Assembly (NCBI RefSeq): GCF_003581615.1
Contig: NZ_QXFH01000072.1
Span: 404,031-468,030, forward strand
Reading direction: 5' to 3'
From: Flagellimonas lutimaris
GTDB taxonomy: Bacteria > Bacteroidota > Bacteroidia > Flavobacteriales > Flavobacteriaceae
Length of the DNA stretch: 64,000 nucleotides
Shown piece after piece: positions 27,595-36,260 of this stretch (position 1 is its first letter; every line of letters begins with the position of its first letter). The position numbers and the translations under genes were made by a program. A model generated the notes under the pieces. That model saw only the letters and a program-made list of their open reading frames with translations. It searched no databases and was not told where the DNA came from.

Positions 27595-27748
27595 TACAAC
27601 GGTCTCGACCATGAGTAGTTGAGTTAGTTAACATATAACTTTGCAAGTACACACCAAACTGAAAATCCACGAGGATTTTCAGAAGCCTGCCCAGAGCGTA
27701 GTCGAAGGGTAGGCGAGAACAGTGCCATTACTTATAGTCCTTGTTGTA
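27595..27748. repeat. H5: long imperfect inverted repeat
   Basis: The left arm is TACAACGGTCTCGACCATGA and the right arm ACTTATAGTCCTTGTTGTA (ends 27748). The middle carries the CTGAAAATCC...GGATTTTCAG palindrome and GAAGCCTGCCCAG stretch also found in H2. It ends 30 bases past the stop of the gene at 27779 on the minus strand, filling most of the 299-base gap. Confidence 0.78.
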
Positions 27749-27778
27749 CATAGTGTTTTAATAGGCTATCGTTCAAAA

Positions 27779-28261
27779 TCAATCTTTTATATCAAATTTT
27801 TTCCTTCGATTTCTACCATACTCAATAAATGAACCATCAAAAAATTTGCTAAAAGGATGATTTAACAATGCACCAAATCCAGCAGAAAGTACAACACCAT
27901 CAACTAGTGCTTTTCTAGATTTCCAATTTTTAGCACTTAACATTTTGTTTTCGTTTTGTAAAAACAAATTTTCAACGTGCCGAACTTCCGCACCAAACAA
28001 GTAAAAACCGTGATTTTGTTCCTCTTCAGTTAAGGAGTCTGGATTATCTCTAAATGCTGTGATTATTCTTGCTAATTCTTTAGAATTACCAAAATTGAGA
28101 AGTATGTTAATATCCAAAGCTGCAATTTCGTGAAAAGTGGATGCTTGTGTTGCTTTTGTATTGGCTTTGATTTGAACTCCAACAAATACCAAAGATATAA
28201 TGATGGCAATCGCTGATATTATTTCAGCAATCAATGCATATTCTTCTAATGTTTCTAACAT
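27779..28261 (-). CDS. hypothetical single-span membrane protein
   Basis: This 160-residue protein has one hydrophobic helix near the N-terminus (about 9-33, ALIAEIISAIAIIISLVFVGV) and then a soluble helical domain (ANTKATQASTFHEIAALDINILL). A family with this helix followed by a QIKANTKA/TQAST segment is common in marine bacteria, but I do not know its function. It is bracketed by repeats H5 and T1. Confidence 0.75.
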   Translation of the reverse strand: MLETLEEYALIAEIISAIAIIISLVFVGVQIKANTKATQASTFHEIAALDINILLNFGNSKELARIITAFRDNPDSLTEEEQNHGFYLFGAEVRHVENLFLQNENKMLSAKNWKSRKALVDGVVLSAGFGALLNHPFSKFFDGSFIEYGRNRRKKFDIKD

Positions 28262-28276
28262 GTCCTTATTTGTTTT

Positions 28277-28345
28277 CTTAAAAATAGGGAATTTAGTTTA
28301 GGGGAGGAGGAGAGCGATGGGTTAAAACCATTGTTGCGCTTTCAT
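28277..28345. repeat. T1: T-type direct repeat
   Basis: It begins CTTAAAAATAGGGAATTTAG and includes GAGCGATGG...CCATTGTTGCGCT, a short imperfect hairpin. It is the first of six copies of a repeat whose core GGGAATTTAGTTTA is nearly invariant. It ends about 12 bases before the 28357 stop codon. Confidence 0.85.
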
Positions 28346-28356
28346 ACTATTTTTTA

Positions 28357-30192
28357 CTAATCCAAAGGTCCATACACAATAGCTTCATCTCCAATGTTGA
28401 TAAGTTTGCAACTTTTAGAGAAGCTACTGTTATCCGTTTTAATTTGGAATCTTAACTTTTTGTCCTTCCCATTGGAATCTATCGGAAGCCAGCGATATGG
28501 TAAATCTAGCGTTGATTCTTTCGGGTTCATAAGTTCTAGAATAGCATGTTCACCGTGCAGATTTTCAAAAGAGGCTGGTTTGGCAAAGGACAATTCCAGT
28601 ATATTGTCATCTATTGTTTTGCGTTCCAATAACTGAACCACCCTGTCATCAAAATACTTTTCATCATCACATTCCGACCAAATTTTGTCCTGGCTCATTT
28701 GCAATGCAGCCAAGAAACCTCCCTGAATTGACCCTTCAAAACCACCTCCTGGGAAAGCCCATGCCGATGCAAAGTATACATTGGGAATCAAGAAATTGTT
28801 TCTAAATCGCTTACTGGCTATCTGGTCTTTAGTTTGGGCATAGCCATAAACCGAACCACTTGGGTTCAGCGTATAGCGTTCAATGGTCTTGGATGTGGAT
28901 ACTTCGTAGTACGCTATACTATTTCGAATCCCTGGATATTGGTTTTCCAAACGTTGCAATAAAATTTGGGCTACTTCTTCTTTTTTGGCATCGTACTCTT
29001 CTTTGCTTAAAGTTTCCCAGTCTTCAATATAGTCCACAGTACAAATTACACCTTCAGATTTGTTAGGTGGTGCCAAACCAGCGTCTACTTTATTATAATC
29101 AACAAAAATGAACCTACGTTTAGACCAATCACCATGATGGTTATTTTTTATATCCTTTAAGGCCATTACACCATCTCCTTGAAAAACGTTCGAATAGTAT
29201 TTTACACCAAACTTTTTCACATCAGTATTGAACCCCAGATACATGCATAACAGCGAACATGAATTCGTTTTTGAACTTATTTTTTGTTGAAGCTGAGTCG
29301 AATATGGCTCATCCAACATCGATGGTACCAAAGGAATGGCACAATTGGCTATCACATTGTTACATAAAATAGTAATCGGTTCTGAATTCTTATTAAAACT
29401 ATCACGGAACATAACTCCGGTTACCTTACCGTTTTCCGTGATGATTTTTTCCGCCTTTTTACCCAATAGCACGGTACCGCCGTTATTTTCTATATAAGAA
29501 GCAAGGTAATTGGAAAGCTGTTGTGACCCACCTTTTATAAAGTGGCCACCATTTTCAATGAAGCCTGAAAATGGTATGGCAAAGTAGAACATGGATAATG
29601 TGTAAGGATCATCTCCCCAATACACAATATGAGCTATGAGATCTAGTTTTGCATCTTCATTGGTAATGTACTTATCTAACCAAGACCCAACGGTATGTTT
29701 AGTTGCCTCTACAAGATTCGGGTAAAGCAATGGCATCAATGGATAAATCAGTTTTTGTACCAAAGGGGAACGTGGAAGACTGGTAGCATCCTTTCGGGTT
29801 CCTGCTATCAACTTCATAAAACGTTTGATGCCTTTTTCTTCTTCAGGGTATTTATCGATCAACGCCTTGGTAGCTGCATCATATCCATGTGGCATCACAA
29901 AATCTTCTTTATCTGAAACCACCCCATAAAACTCAGGTACTTTTTCGAAATCCACATGTTTTTGTACGTCGAGCATTTTAAATATTCGCGTTATTGAACC
30001 ATTTTCGGTTAGTCCACTCATTTCGTGTAAACCAACTTCTATAATAAAATCTCCTCGCTTAAATGTGGTTGCGCAGCCACCAGGCTTATGATGCTGCTCC
30101 AATAAAAGAACTTTTTTGCCAAATTTTGAAAGCGTTGCTCCAGCGGTTAATCCTGCCAGTCCGCCTCCTATAATAATGGTATTGTATTTCAT
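28357..30192 (-). CDS. carotenoid-desaturase-like flavoprotein fused to an FNR-type barrel
   Basis: This 611-residue protein has an N-terminal dinucleotide-binding motif IIGGGLAGLTAGATLSKFG and family elements PGGCATTF, GGHFIKGGSQQLSNYL and GGGFEGSIQGG, as in phytoene desaturases, carotenoid isomerases and retinol saturases. After about residue 525 it continues with a beta-rich segment (VVQLLERKTIDDN...YRWLPIDS...NIGDEAIVYGP) resembling the FAD-binding barrel of ferredoxin-NADP+ reductases but without the following NAD domain. The substrate is unknown. It lies between T1 and T2. Confidence 0.85.
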   Translation of the reverse strand: MKYNTIIIGGGLAGLTAGATLSKFGKKVLLLEQHHKPGGCATTFKRGDFIIEVGLHEMSGLTENGSITRIFKMLDVQKHVDFEKVPEFYGVVSDKEDFVMPHGYDAATKALIDKYPEEEKGIKRFMKLIAGTRKDATSLPRSPLVQKLIYPLMPLLYPNLVEATKHTVGSWLDKYITNEDAKLDLIAHIVYWGDDPYTLSMFYFAIPFSGFIENGGHFIKGGSQQLSNYLASYIENNGGTVLLGKKAEKIITENGKVTGVMFRDSFNKNSEPITILCNNVIANCAIPLVPSMLDEPYSTQLQQKISSKTNSCSLLCMYLGFNTDVKKFGVKYYSNVFQGDGVMALKDIKNNHHGDWSKRRFIFVDYNKVDAGLAPPNKSEGVICTVDYIEDWETLSKEEYDAKKEEVAQILLQRLENQYPGIRNSIAYYEVSTSKTIERYTLNPSGSVYGYAQTKDQIASKRFRNNFLIPNVYFASAWAFPGGGFEGSIQGGFLAALQMSQDKIWSECDDEKYFDDRVVQLLERKTIDDNILELSFAKPASFENLHGEHAILELMNPKESTLDLPYRWLPIDSNGKDKKLRFQIKTDNSSFSKSCKLINIGDEAIVYGPLD

Positions 30193-30296
30193 GACTGAAA
30201 AGAATTTGTAATTGATTGATAGTTAAATATTTAATAACCTTTAAAGCTATCTATTCAAACCCGTTTTAGCAATGACGATCGTCAGTTCCCTCTCTT

Positions 30297-30360
30297 TTTT
30301 AAAAGCAGGGAATTTAGTTTAAGGAAGGAGGAAACAATGCATTATAGCCATTGTTTCAGC
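30297..30360. repeat. T2: T-type direct repeat
   Basis: It contains AGGGAATTTAGTTTAAGG and the perfect 7-base stem AACAATG (30333-30339) / CATTGTT (30349-30355). The stop codon of the gene at 30342 lies in its loop, so the repeat overlaps the 3' end of that gene. Confidence 0.85.
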
Positions 30361-30971
30361 ACACTTTTATTAATGGTTAAATTAAGGCAAACCGTCCAGG
30401 AAAGTATCAGTAAAAAAGCGGTTTTCTGAACTATAGGAGAATATTGAGTTAGATTTTCATTGTAGTAAAAGAAGTTGTTTAACCCAACAATAATCATACA
30501 AAACACACCCATTACCATTAAAACGGTTAATTGGTTTTTGTGAAGTGCTCGTAACATTCCAATGATCACCAAGGTGCCAAATACACTTAAGATAGTTGTC
30601 ATAATATCGTGGTATTTGGTAAAAATGAAACTTGCTGATAACATTCCTACAGTCCCCGAAATTCTAATTATTATTTTCCAATTTCTGCTTTTTTCAAAGT
30701 GATCTGCAAACTGAAAGAAAAAGATGATCATACTACCGCAAAGGATAGTTATACCTGCAATGGCAACGGGTCTTGCTTGATTTTGAACCCCATTCAAGCC
30801 GTTTTCACGCATTAAGTTGCACCAATGATTGTTGAGCCAATCAAAACCTGCTGAATTTATATCTGCCAGCGAACCGCCAGGGTATAGTTTGGAAGCATAA
30901 ATGTAAATACCGATGAACACCAGTATTCCTATGGTAGGAAGAAATTTTAATAAGCCTTTTGGGTTTAGCAT
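30342..30971 (-). CDS. DUF998-like multi-pass membrane protein
   Basis: This 209-residue protein has six hydrophobic helices. The extracytoplasmic loop after helix 1 (YPGGSLADINSAGFDWLNNH and then WCNLM) carries the conserved PGGS and the WCNL motif seen in DUF998-type proteins. Function is unknown. Its stop codon is inside the T2 repeat, and T3 follows its 5' end, so it is a single-gene cassette between two direct repeats. Confidence 0.75.
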   Translation of the reverse strand: MLNPKGLLKFLPTIGILVFIGIYIYASKLYPGGSLADINSAGFDWLNNHWCNLMRENGLNGVQNQARPVAIAGITILCGSMIIFFFQFADHFEKSRNWKIIIRISGTVGMLSASFIFTKYHDIMTTILSVFGTLVIIGMLRALHKNQLTVLMVMGVFCMIIVGLNNFFYYNENLTQYSPIVQKTAFLLILSWTVCLNLTINKSVLKQWL

Positions 30972-31026
30972 ATCCCTCAGTTTTTACAAACATGCTATCA
31001 TGTTCTTGGCTATGATTGTTTGTTGT

Positions 31027-31090
31027 CTTAAAAGTAGGGAATTTAGTTTAGGATGGGAGGGTAACAATGAATCAAAGCCATTGTTGTGCT
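31027..31090. repeat. T3: T-type direct repeat
   Basis: It begins CTTAAAAGTAGGGAATTTAG and has stem AACAATG (31063-31069) / CATTGTT (31079-31085). It ends a few bases before the DUF6090 stop codon at 31095. Confidence 0.85.
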
Positions 31091-31094
31091 ATCA

Positions 31095-31820
31095 TTATTT
31101 ATCAATTTCATTATTTACCTGATGTAATAGAGCATCTATCTTTGGGGTGAATTTTTCGATGGTATTTTTCGCACTGGATGCTCTCCATTCAATATCTGCA
31201 AGAAGCCAAATAAATTCTGGTTTTTGTAAGATATCGTTAGGAATACGGTTAACTATCCAATTGTTATTTTCATCAAGATATGGAAACTCACGAAGTGAGA
31301 GCAATTGTTCTACATTGGACCTATATCGTCTTGTTGCATGGTCAATTTGAGTTTTAAACAATATCAACTCGAAATCAAAGAAATTTATTAAGTGATTTCG
31401 TAGACTATCATTGGAAACACGATCTATTCCAGAAGTTTTTAATGCTTCATAGGGGCCAGTATTGAACTGATAATATCTTCCAATATTTAAATTCCATAAT
31501 TCGGACTGCAAAGAATCATGAAAAGTAACCCTATTTTGAGTCAAGCTTGTAAAATGATCTACCGTATTCTTTAGAGCTTCATAAGCCTGAATTTGCTCTT
31601 GTAAGTTAATTTGGTCTCCCTTCAACCCTCTTTTGATTTCTGATAACATTTTCACTTCATAGGCTCGGTCCTTTTTGGCTTCATTCCAATTATTAATCTG
31701 TAAAGCAATCAAAATTCCAATAACCACTAGCACGATTTCTCCAATGGCATAGGTCAGGTATTTTCCAAACTTGTTTTCAGAGAGTAGTTGTTGACGGATT
31801 TTCCTAAAGAATTTAATCAC
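31095..31820 (-). CDS. DUF6090-family membrane protein
   Basis: This 241-residue protein starts MIKFFRKIRQQLLSENKFGK, followed by one transmembrane helix YAIGEIVLVVIGILIALQINNWNE (about 22-46), the hallmark of DUF6090, common in flavobacteria. The remaining 190 residues are soluble helices, probably periplasmic. Function is unknown. It is bracketed by T3 on its 3' side and R3/T4 on its 5' side. Confidence 0.85.
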   Translation of the reverse strand: MIKFFRKIRQQLLSENKFGKYLTYAIGEIVLVVIGILIALQINNWNEAKKDRAYEVKMLSEIKRGLKGDQINLQEQIQAYEALKNTVDHFTSLTQNRVTFHDSLQSELWNLNIGRYYQFNTGPYEALKTSGIDRVSNDSLRNHLINFFDFELILFKTQIDHATRRYRSNVEQLLSLREFPYLDENNNWIVNRIPNDILQKPEFIWLLADIEWRASSAKNTIEKFTPKIDALLHQVNNEIDK

Positions 31821-31868
31821 AAGCGGTTGGTTTCTCTAAAGATAGGATTTTTAATGAATTGGATACTT

Positions 31869-32008
31869 GTCATTTCGAACCGACCGAAGGGAGTGTGAGA
31901 AATCTGAATGGTTACAGGAGATTTCTCAATCGTCGCCGTGCTCCTCATGTCGAAATGACAATGGGCGGTGTAAACGAAGTGCCCCACAATATACAATCTT
32001 GCGGTAGC
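31869..32008. repeat. R-type dispersed repeat, copy R3
   Basis: GTCATTTCGA (31869) and TCGAAATGAC (31950-31959) are perfect terminal inverted repeats. The tail AATGGGCGGTGTAAAC and CAATCTTGCGG runs directly into T4. The inner sequence differs from R2 by a TGAATGGTTACAGGAG segment shared with R4. Confidence 0.88.
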
Positions 32009-32062
32009 GGGGAATTTAGTTTAAGGGAGTGTGGAGCAATGCATTACAGCCTTTTTTTGCAA
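32009..32062. repeat. T4: T-type direct repeat (partial)
   Basis: It carries GGGAATTTAGTTTAAGGGAG and GCAATGCATTACAGCC but lacks the leading CTTAAAAGTA, which is replaced by the R3 tail. It lies about 49 bases past the stop of the gene at 32111. Confidence 0.75.
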
Positions 32063-32110
32063 TAGGCTTCTGTTCTTTTTGTAATTCGTTTGTGCTTTTT
32101 TCTTATGATT

Positions 32111-32515
32111 TTATTGCTCTTTAGGCCATTTCCAAGCATACCAAACAATTAAGGCAGTTACCATACTTTCTAAAAAGGCCAAAAACACATAAAATAAATA
32201 CCATTCATGGGTTGAATAAATTCCTATAACCACCATCATTAGGGTAAATAAGGAACCAAATATGATATTAAGAATTCGGTTTATTTTGGGTTTGAGAATA
32301 ACCGATGCTGCAACCATCAGTGAAGAGATTGCCAAAATTATGGATGCTATCAGTAGTTTGATGGGACTGTCCAGATTATTTTCGCCTGAAATTAAGCTAT
32401 TGACTTTACCTGGCGTATACAGCTCAAAGTAATCTCCATATAAATAGCATAAGGTAACAGAGGTCCATAATGCAGCTAGTTTTATTTTGATGTTCACTTT
32501 TGGGTTTTCCAGCAT
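32111..32515 (-). CDS. hypothetical four-helix membrane protein
   Basis: This 134-residue protein has four hydrophobic helices (about 9-25, 48-68, 76-98 and 105-127), with a short loop DYFELYTPGKVNSLISGE after the first. It resembles small YkoS/DoxX-like uncharacterised membrane proteins, but I cannot name a family. It is flanked by T4 and by the gap holding H7. Confidence 0.65.
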   Translation of the reverse strand: MLENPKVNIKIKLAALWTSVTLCYLYGDYFELYTPGKVNSLISGENNLDSPIKLLIASIILAISSLMVAASVILKPKINRILNIIFGSLFTLMMVVIGIYSTHEWYLFYVFLAFLESMVTALIVWYAWKWPKEQ

Positions 32516-32625
32516 CGTCTTCGATTTTTTAACATTCAGTTATTTAGGTCTCTACTACTAAAGACGTGAAATTTTTTAAAAGAGTTGCCCGAATTTTAAA
32601 ATTTGATTAGAAACTTAGCTTTTAC

Positions 32626-32812
32626 CAATGGTTGGTATATGAAACGTAGTGCGGAAGATAGTCCTTTGTTTATAGGTGATACGTAGTTAAATTTAAAATG
32701 TTTTGCTTTTGTTTTCTCGTAAACGCAAGTTTTATATTTAGCGGACTTTTTAAATAAGAAAGGCGTTTGAGTTAGCACACAAACGCCCTATGTTTTATAT
32801 AAACTGTTATAG
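32626..32812. repeat. H7: long inverted repeat with inner hairpin
   Basis: The left arm GTTGGTATATGAAACGTAG (32631-32649) pairs imperfectly with CTATGTTTTATATAAACTG and GTTATAG (32788-32812). Inside, GGCGTTTG and CAAACGCC form an 8-base stem around AGTTAGCACA (about 32762-32787). The same GTTTGAGTT loop arrangement occurs in H3. It ends 17 bases past the stop of azoR at 32830. Confidence 0.75.
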
Positions 32813-32829
32813 GTAGTATTTTTTTGATT

Positions 32830-33513
32830 CTATTGTAGAGTGGAGATATAAGAATTACTCAATGTAGAAGCTAGTTCTTTAGCTTTAGTGTGCGCGTTTT
32901 GAACGGATTCCTTATGTCTATCATCGTTAAATTCTTGGTATTCGGCATTTATCTCATAAAAGGTATCTATTCCTAAATAATGGCTCATTGTCTCTATATG
33001 TGTTCCGAGATGGTTCTTTTTTTCATTAATACCGCCTGGACCAAAACCAAATTCGCCACAAGATGTTGCCAACACCATTGTTTTTCCTGACATTATTGGC
33101 TCTAACGGATGATCTCCGCGAGTTAAATCAAAACTAAATGTTTTGTTTATTCGAATCACTTGATCAAACCAAGCTTTTAATGCTGCGGGTAAACCATAAT
33201 TATACATAGGTGAAGACATCACAATAATATCAGCTTGTTCTAATTCATTTATTAAAGTATCTGATAATGATAACAGTGCTCTTTGCTCTTTAGTTTTTAC
33301 TTCATCCGGAGTAAAAACAGCCGCGATCCAGTCTTGTGTAATAAAATTAGGTGGATTAACCCCAACATCTCTATGGATAATTTTATCTGTTGGGTTATTT
33401 TCCTTCCATTTGTTGATGAAGGATGCTGCGATTGATTTTGATATGGAGTTGTATTCTTCTACTGAATTTGTGGTTAATCTGGCACTCGCGTCAATATGTA
33501 AAATGGTTTTCAT
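32830..33513 (-). CDS. azoR: FMN-dependent NADH azoreductase
   Basis: ATG at 33513 gives 227 residues starting MKTILHIDASARLTTNS, the AzoR N-terminus with the FMN phosphate-binding loop. The flavin-binding MSSPMYNYGLPAALKAWFD and ATSCGEFGFGPGG motifs are present. AzoR reduces quinones and azo compounds with NADH. The frame is open to 33555 but the extension overlaps RidA and is not needed. Translation follows RidA after 19 bases, suggesting a RidA-azoR operon. Confidence 0.92.
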   Translation of the reverse strand: MKTILHIDASARLTTNSVEEYNSISKSIAASFINKWKENNPTDKIIHRDVGVNPPNFITQDWIAAVFTPDEVKTKEQRALLSLSDTLINELEQADIIVMSSPMYNYGLPAALKAWFDQVIRINKTFSFDLTRGDHPLEPIMSGKTMVLATSCGEFGFGPGGINEKKNHLGTHIETMSHYLGIDTFYEINAEYQEFNDDRHKESVQNAHTKAKELASTLSNSYISTLQ

Positions 33514-33532
33514 TGTTATTAATTTTAAGTTA

Positions 33533-33946
33533 CTATTGTATTCTCTGAATGGCATTATTGGATACTGCTACGGCTTCAATTTCTATCAGAGCATCTGCTG
33601 AATATAATGAGCTTATTTCCACTATTGAATCTGCTGGGTAAGGTGATGTAAAATGCTCGTGACGTAAGGCTACAATTTTATTAAAGTTGCTCATATCTTT
33701 TAAAAAAATGGTTACTTTAATAACATTTTCTATGCTCGAACCTCCTGCTACCAAAACTCTTTTTAAGTTTTTAAAGGTTTGTGCTGCTTGAATGTCAAAA
33801 TTATTTATCCCTACTAATTTGCCATCATCCCCATAAGCCGTTTGACCAGAAATGTATAGCATATTACCTACTTTATAACCTTGTGCTAAATGATATGACT
33901 TATATGGGTCGGGAGTGGTTTTAATATACTCTACAGTTGTTTTCAT
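33533..33946 (-). CDS. RidA family protein (YjgF/UK114)
   Basis: This 137-residue protein has the RidA core YISGQTAYGDDGKLVG, an IENVIKVTIFLKDMSNF strand and VEISSLYSADALIEIEAVA. RidA proteins deaminate reactive 2-aminoacrylate or related imines; the classical Arg that contacts the carboxylate is not clear here (IEIEAVAV lacks it), so this may be a non-archetypal subgroup. It is first in an operon with azoR. Confidence 0.9.
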   Translation of the reverse strand: MKTTVEYIKTTPDPYKSYHLAQGYKVGNMLYISGQTAYGDDGKLVGINNFDIQAAQTFKNLKRVLVAGGSSIENVIKVTIFLKDMSNFNKIVALRHEHFTSPYPADSIVEISSLYSADALIEIEAVAVSNNAIQRIQ

Positions 33947-33994
33947 ATCATTGGCTTTATTCGATTAAATGCAAAACTGATCTTAGATGTTACT

Positions 33995-34346
33995 TTATAA
34001 TGGACCATTTTCAACACTTATCTCTTTAAAAAATTCATTAGGTAAGGTAAATGCACCTTGAGGGGCATTCCAGCTACTAGTTAAAATGTATTGCTTGCCA
34101 TGTAATAAACCACCTGTCCCGTAGTTGATTTCTGGATTTTTTAAGTCTACCGTCTCTTGTCCACAAGCCATTACCGTAACCAGCCGTTAAAACCTCATCT
34201 AAATACTTTTTAAAATTAAAGGGTATAGAAAACCACCAAATAGGTGTATGGTAAATAACAATATCTGACCAAATAAACTTCTCTATCTCTTCTAAGACAT
34301 TATATCTGTTCTTCACTTGTGTCGTTTTCACATTAAATACCTTTCA
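33995..34346 (-). pseudogene. remnant of an MdaB-like NAD(P)H:quinone oxidoreductase
   Basis: A GTG-led frame at 34331-34077 encodes YNVLEEIEKFIWSDIVIYHT and PIWWFSIPFNFKKYLDEVLT, the central MdaB/Rd flavodoxin-like sequence. The first about 40 residues expected for MdaB, including the flavin loop, are absent. After DGR near 34160 the MdaB match shifts to another frame (INYGTGGLLHGKQYILTSSW...NAPQGAFTLP) and stops early at 33995 after ENGPL. At least one frameshift and truncations at both ends indicate a decayed gene. A flavoprotein remnant beside azoR is consistent with old oxidoreductase content. Confidence 0.8.
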
Positions 34347-34720
34347 TTTTGTCACAAAGCAACAAACGAAACTACAGTCTGAAATTGAACAAATGGAGAA
34401 TTTGATAAAGACATTGTTAAAGGATAAAGGTCTACTCGAATAGGCTGAATCTCTTTGGTATTGATTTTACTTCTTAATAAATTTCCTGAAAACTTAGTAT
34501 TAAATACTCTCTGAAAAATAGAGTTGAGGTTTTGTGAGGTGTTACCTATAACGTATTTGTATAAGATTAGTTACGTTGTTTAAGCGCCTAATTTAGCAAG
34601 TACAAACCGAATAGAAAATCCGCTAGGTTTTTCGTAAGTAGGCTTTTACTAGCAATTAATTTTATTCAGTGTTGGGCAGTCGTTTTTCTTAATACCATTA
34701 TCTTTTTTACTTGAATTTAA
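34347..34720. other. gene-free gap holding repeat H6
   Basis: No gene was seen. The left half is AT-rich remnant sequence upstream of the pseudogene, and the right half is hairpin H6. Confidence 0.6.
34541..34678. repeat. H6: long imperfect inverted repeat
   Basis: The left end GTTACCTATAACGTATTTGT and TTAAGCGCCTAATTTAGCAA lead to the right end GCAATTAATTTTATTCAG followed by GTTGGGC (34671-34677). GTTGGGC fits the integron attC consensus GTTRRRY, and a matching GCCCAAC occurs at H8. It ends 43 bases past the stop of the fatty-acid transporter gene at 34721. Confidence 0.72.
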
Positions 34721-36118
34721 TTAAAACGGACAAAATGTAACTAGAACAGATTGTATAATGAAGAGCAAAATGAAGGGTAACACTAAATACCCCATAATAT
34801 CTCGAGCTTGTATTTTAATACCTGCCGCCATAATAGGGAATACCAGTAACAAGTAAAAAGGTTGAAGCATATTGCTTAAACTTTCTCCATATGCTACAGA
34901 TAAAGAGGCTCTTGCAATCATTTCTGTTACTACTTCCGTCGGCAACCCTGTGCCTATTTCTTTTACAGCATTGATTATACTTGGACCTACAACTGCAAAT
35001 TCACCTCCAGCCGATGGTATTGCAAAATTGACAAACGCTCCGGTTAAGTAGGCAAAAAATGGGTAAGAGTGTATACTAGCTTGTGATGCTAATATTTGCC
35101 CAAGTTTTTCACCTAATCCGGTAAACAACATTATTCCCATTATACCAGCGTAAAAAGGATATTGAAATAAAATTCCAGAAATATTACTACTTGCTTTTTT
35201 CATTGAAATAACATAACGCATCGGTGTTTTGTGTAGTAATAAACCAAAAATTAAAAATATAAAAATCATTATGTTGAAATTCAAATCAATCCCTTTTGTA
35301 ATAAAATGGCGTATGATATAAACAAGCCCCATTATTACAATAATCATCTGAAGGATAAAACTATTGTTTAGCTTATCAGAATATGATTTAAATGGAAGTT
35401 TTTGACTTAATGCTTCTTCTTCAATTGTTTGTCTTTTTGAATTTTCATCTACGATCATTAAATCTGTAATCTCTTTATTTTTCGGTGTTTTGGGACTTAG
35501 TATAAGTAGAATTAAAGGAGCAGCAATAAGTGAGGTGATAATCATTGAGATATTTAGGATGGAACCGAGGGTATAAGAGGTAGGGATAACTTCGGTCAAT
35601 ACACCAGAATTAATTAAAAAATTATTTTCTGTATTTAATAGCAAAGGAATTGTACTTGATAATCCCGAAACCCAGCTAGACATAGAAAGGTAAACACAGC
35701 CAATCAAAAAAGGATAGTTAACGCCCTTCACACGTAACGCCAATTCTCTTGCTAAAACACAAGTGATAACTATCCATCCAAAACTTACTAGAGTTAATAA
35801 TAAACCTAAGAAAACAACTAAAAAATATACCTGTCTTGGGGAATTAATATGTCGAGCAAGGGAATCTATTCCTCTTTTTATTATAGGGGACAAGGCAATG
35901 CTGAAACCGGTAATAATAATTAAAACAATTTGCATCGCAAACCCTAATAAATCAAAAAAACCATCATACCAAGAAGTTATGATTTTCATGGGTGTCACGT
36001 CCAACCAAAGATAAGTTCCAATAGCGGTTATGAAAGTTAAGAGTATTGCAAAAACAAATGCATTTGGCATAAATTTTAAAAATAGGTACGTTATTTTTTC
36101 TCCAAGTTTTTCAATCAT
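34721..36118 (-). CDS. short-chain fatty acid transporter (AtoE family)
   Basis: This 465-residue inner-membrane protein has about 12 helices, beginning MIEKLGEKITYLFLKFMPNAF. GEFAVVGPSIINA and MIARASLSVAYGESLSNMLQPFY match the conserved signature of AtoE. The family imports butyrate-like short-chain fatty acids; direct evidence for substrate is lacking. It is bracketed by H6 on its 3' side and H8 on its 5' side. Confidence 0.9.
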   Translation of the reverse strand: MIEKLGEKITYLFLKFMPNAFVFAILLTFITAIGTYLWLDVTPMKIITSWYDGFFDLLGFAMQIVLIIITGFSIALSPIIKRGIDSLARHINSPRQVYFLVVFLGLLLTLVSFGWIVITCVLARELALRVKGVNYPFLIGCVYLSMSSWVSGLSSTIPLLLNTENNFLINSGVLTEVIPTSYTLGSILNISMIITSLIAAPLILLILSPKTPKNKEITDLMIVDENSKRQTIEEEALSQKLPFKSYSDKLNNSFILQMIIVIMGLVYIIRHFITKGIDLNFNIMIFIFLIFGLLLHKTPMRYVISMKKASSNISGILFQYPFYAGIMGIMLFTGLGEKLGQILASQASIHSYPFFAYLTGAFVNFAIPSAGGEFAVVGPSIINAVKEIGTGLPTEVVTEMIARASLSVAYGESLSNMLQPFYLLLVFPIMAAGIKIQARDIMGYLVLPFILLFIIQSVLVTFCPF

Positions 36119-36133
36119 ATTTCACTTTTAAAT

Positions 36134-36255
36134 GTTGCCCAACGGTCTCGACTATGATTTCGTTGTGGCTGGCGGCTGGTGAGCTACGGCGCGGGCCGGT
36201 GCGATTTTCCAGCGGGCCAAGGCCACAGGACGAAACTATTCCCCCTTCGTTATTA
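36134..36255. repeat. H8: long inverted repeat, GC-rich centre
   Basis: GTTGCCCAACGGTCTCGACT starts the left arm, and ACGAAACTATTCCCCCTTCG followed by TTATTA is the right arm (to 36255). Inner sequence pairs TTTCGTTGTGGC (36159-36170) with GCCACAGGACGAAA. The centre (GGCGCGGGCCGGTGCG) is much GC-richer than the surrounding DNA. T5 follows directly. Confidence 0.72.
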
Positions 36256-36260
36256 GTTTT

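Noticed and set aside
22666..36255. Calling the H repeats true integron attC sites
   Set aside because: Most ends do not match RYYYAAC/GTTRRRY, and no integrase or attI is in the window; only the integron-like layout is claimed.
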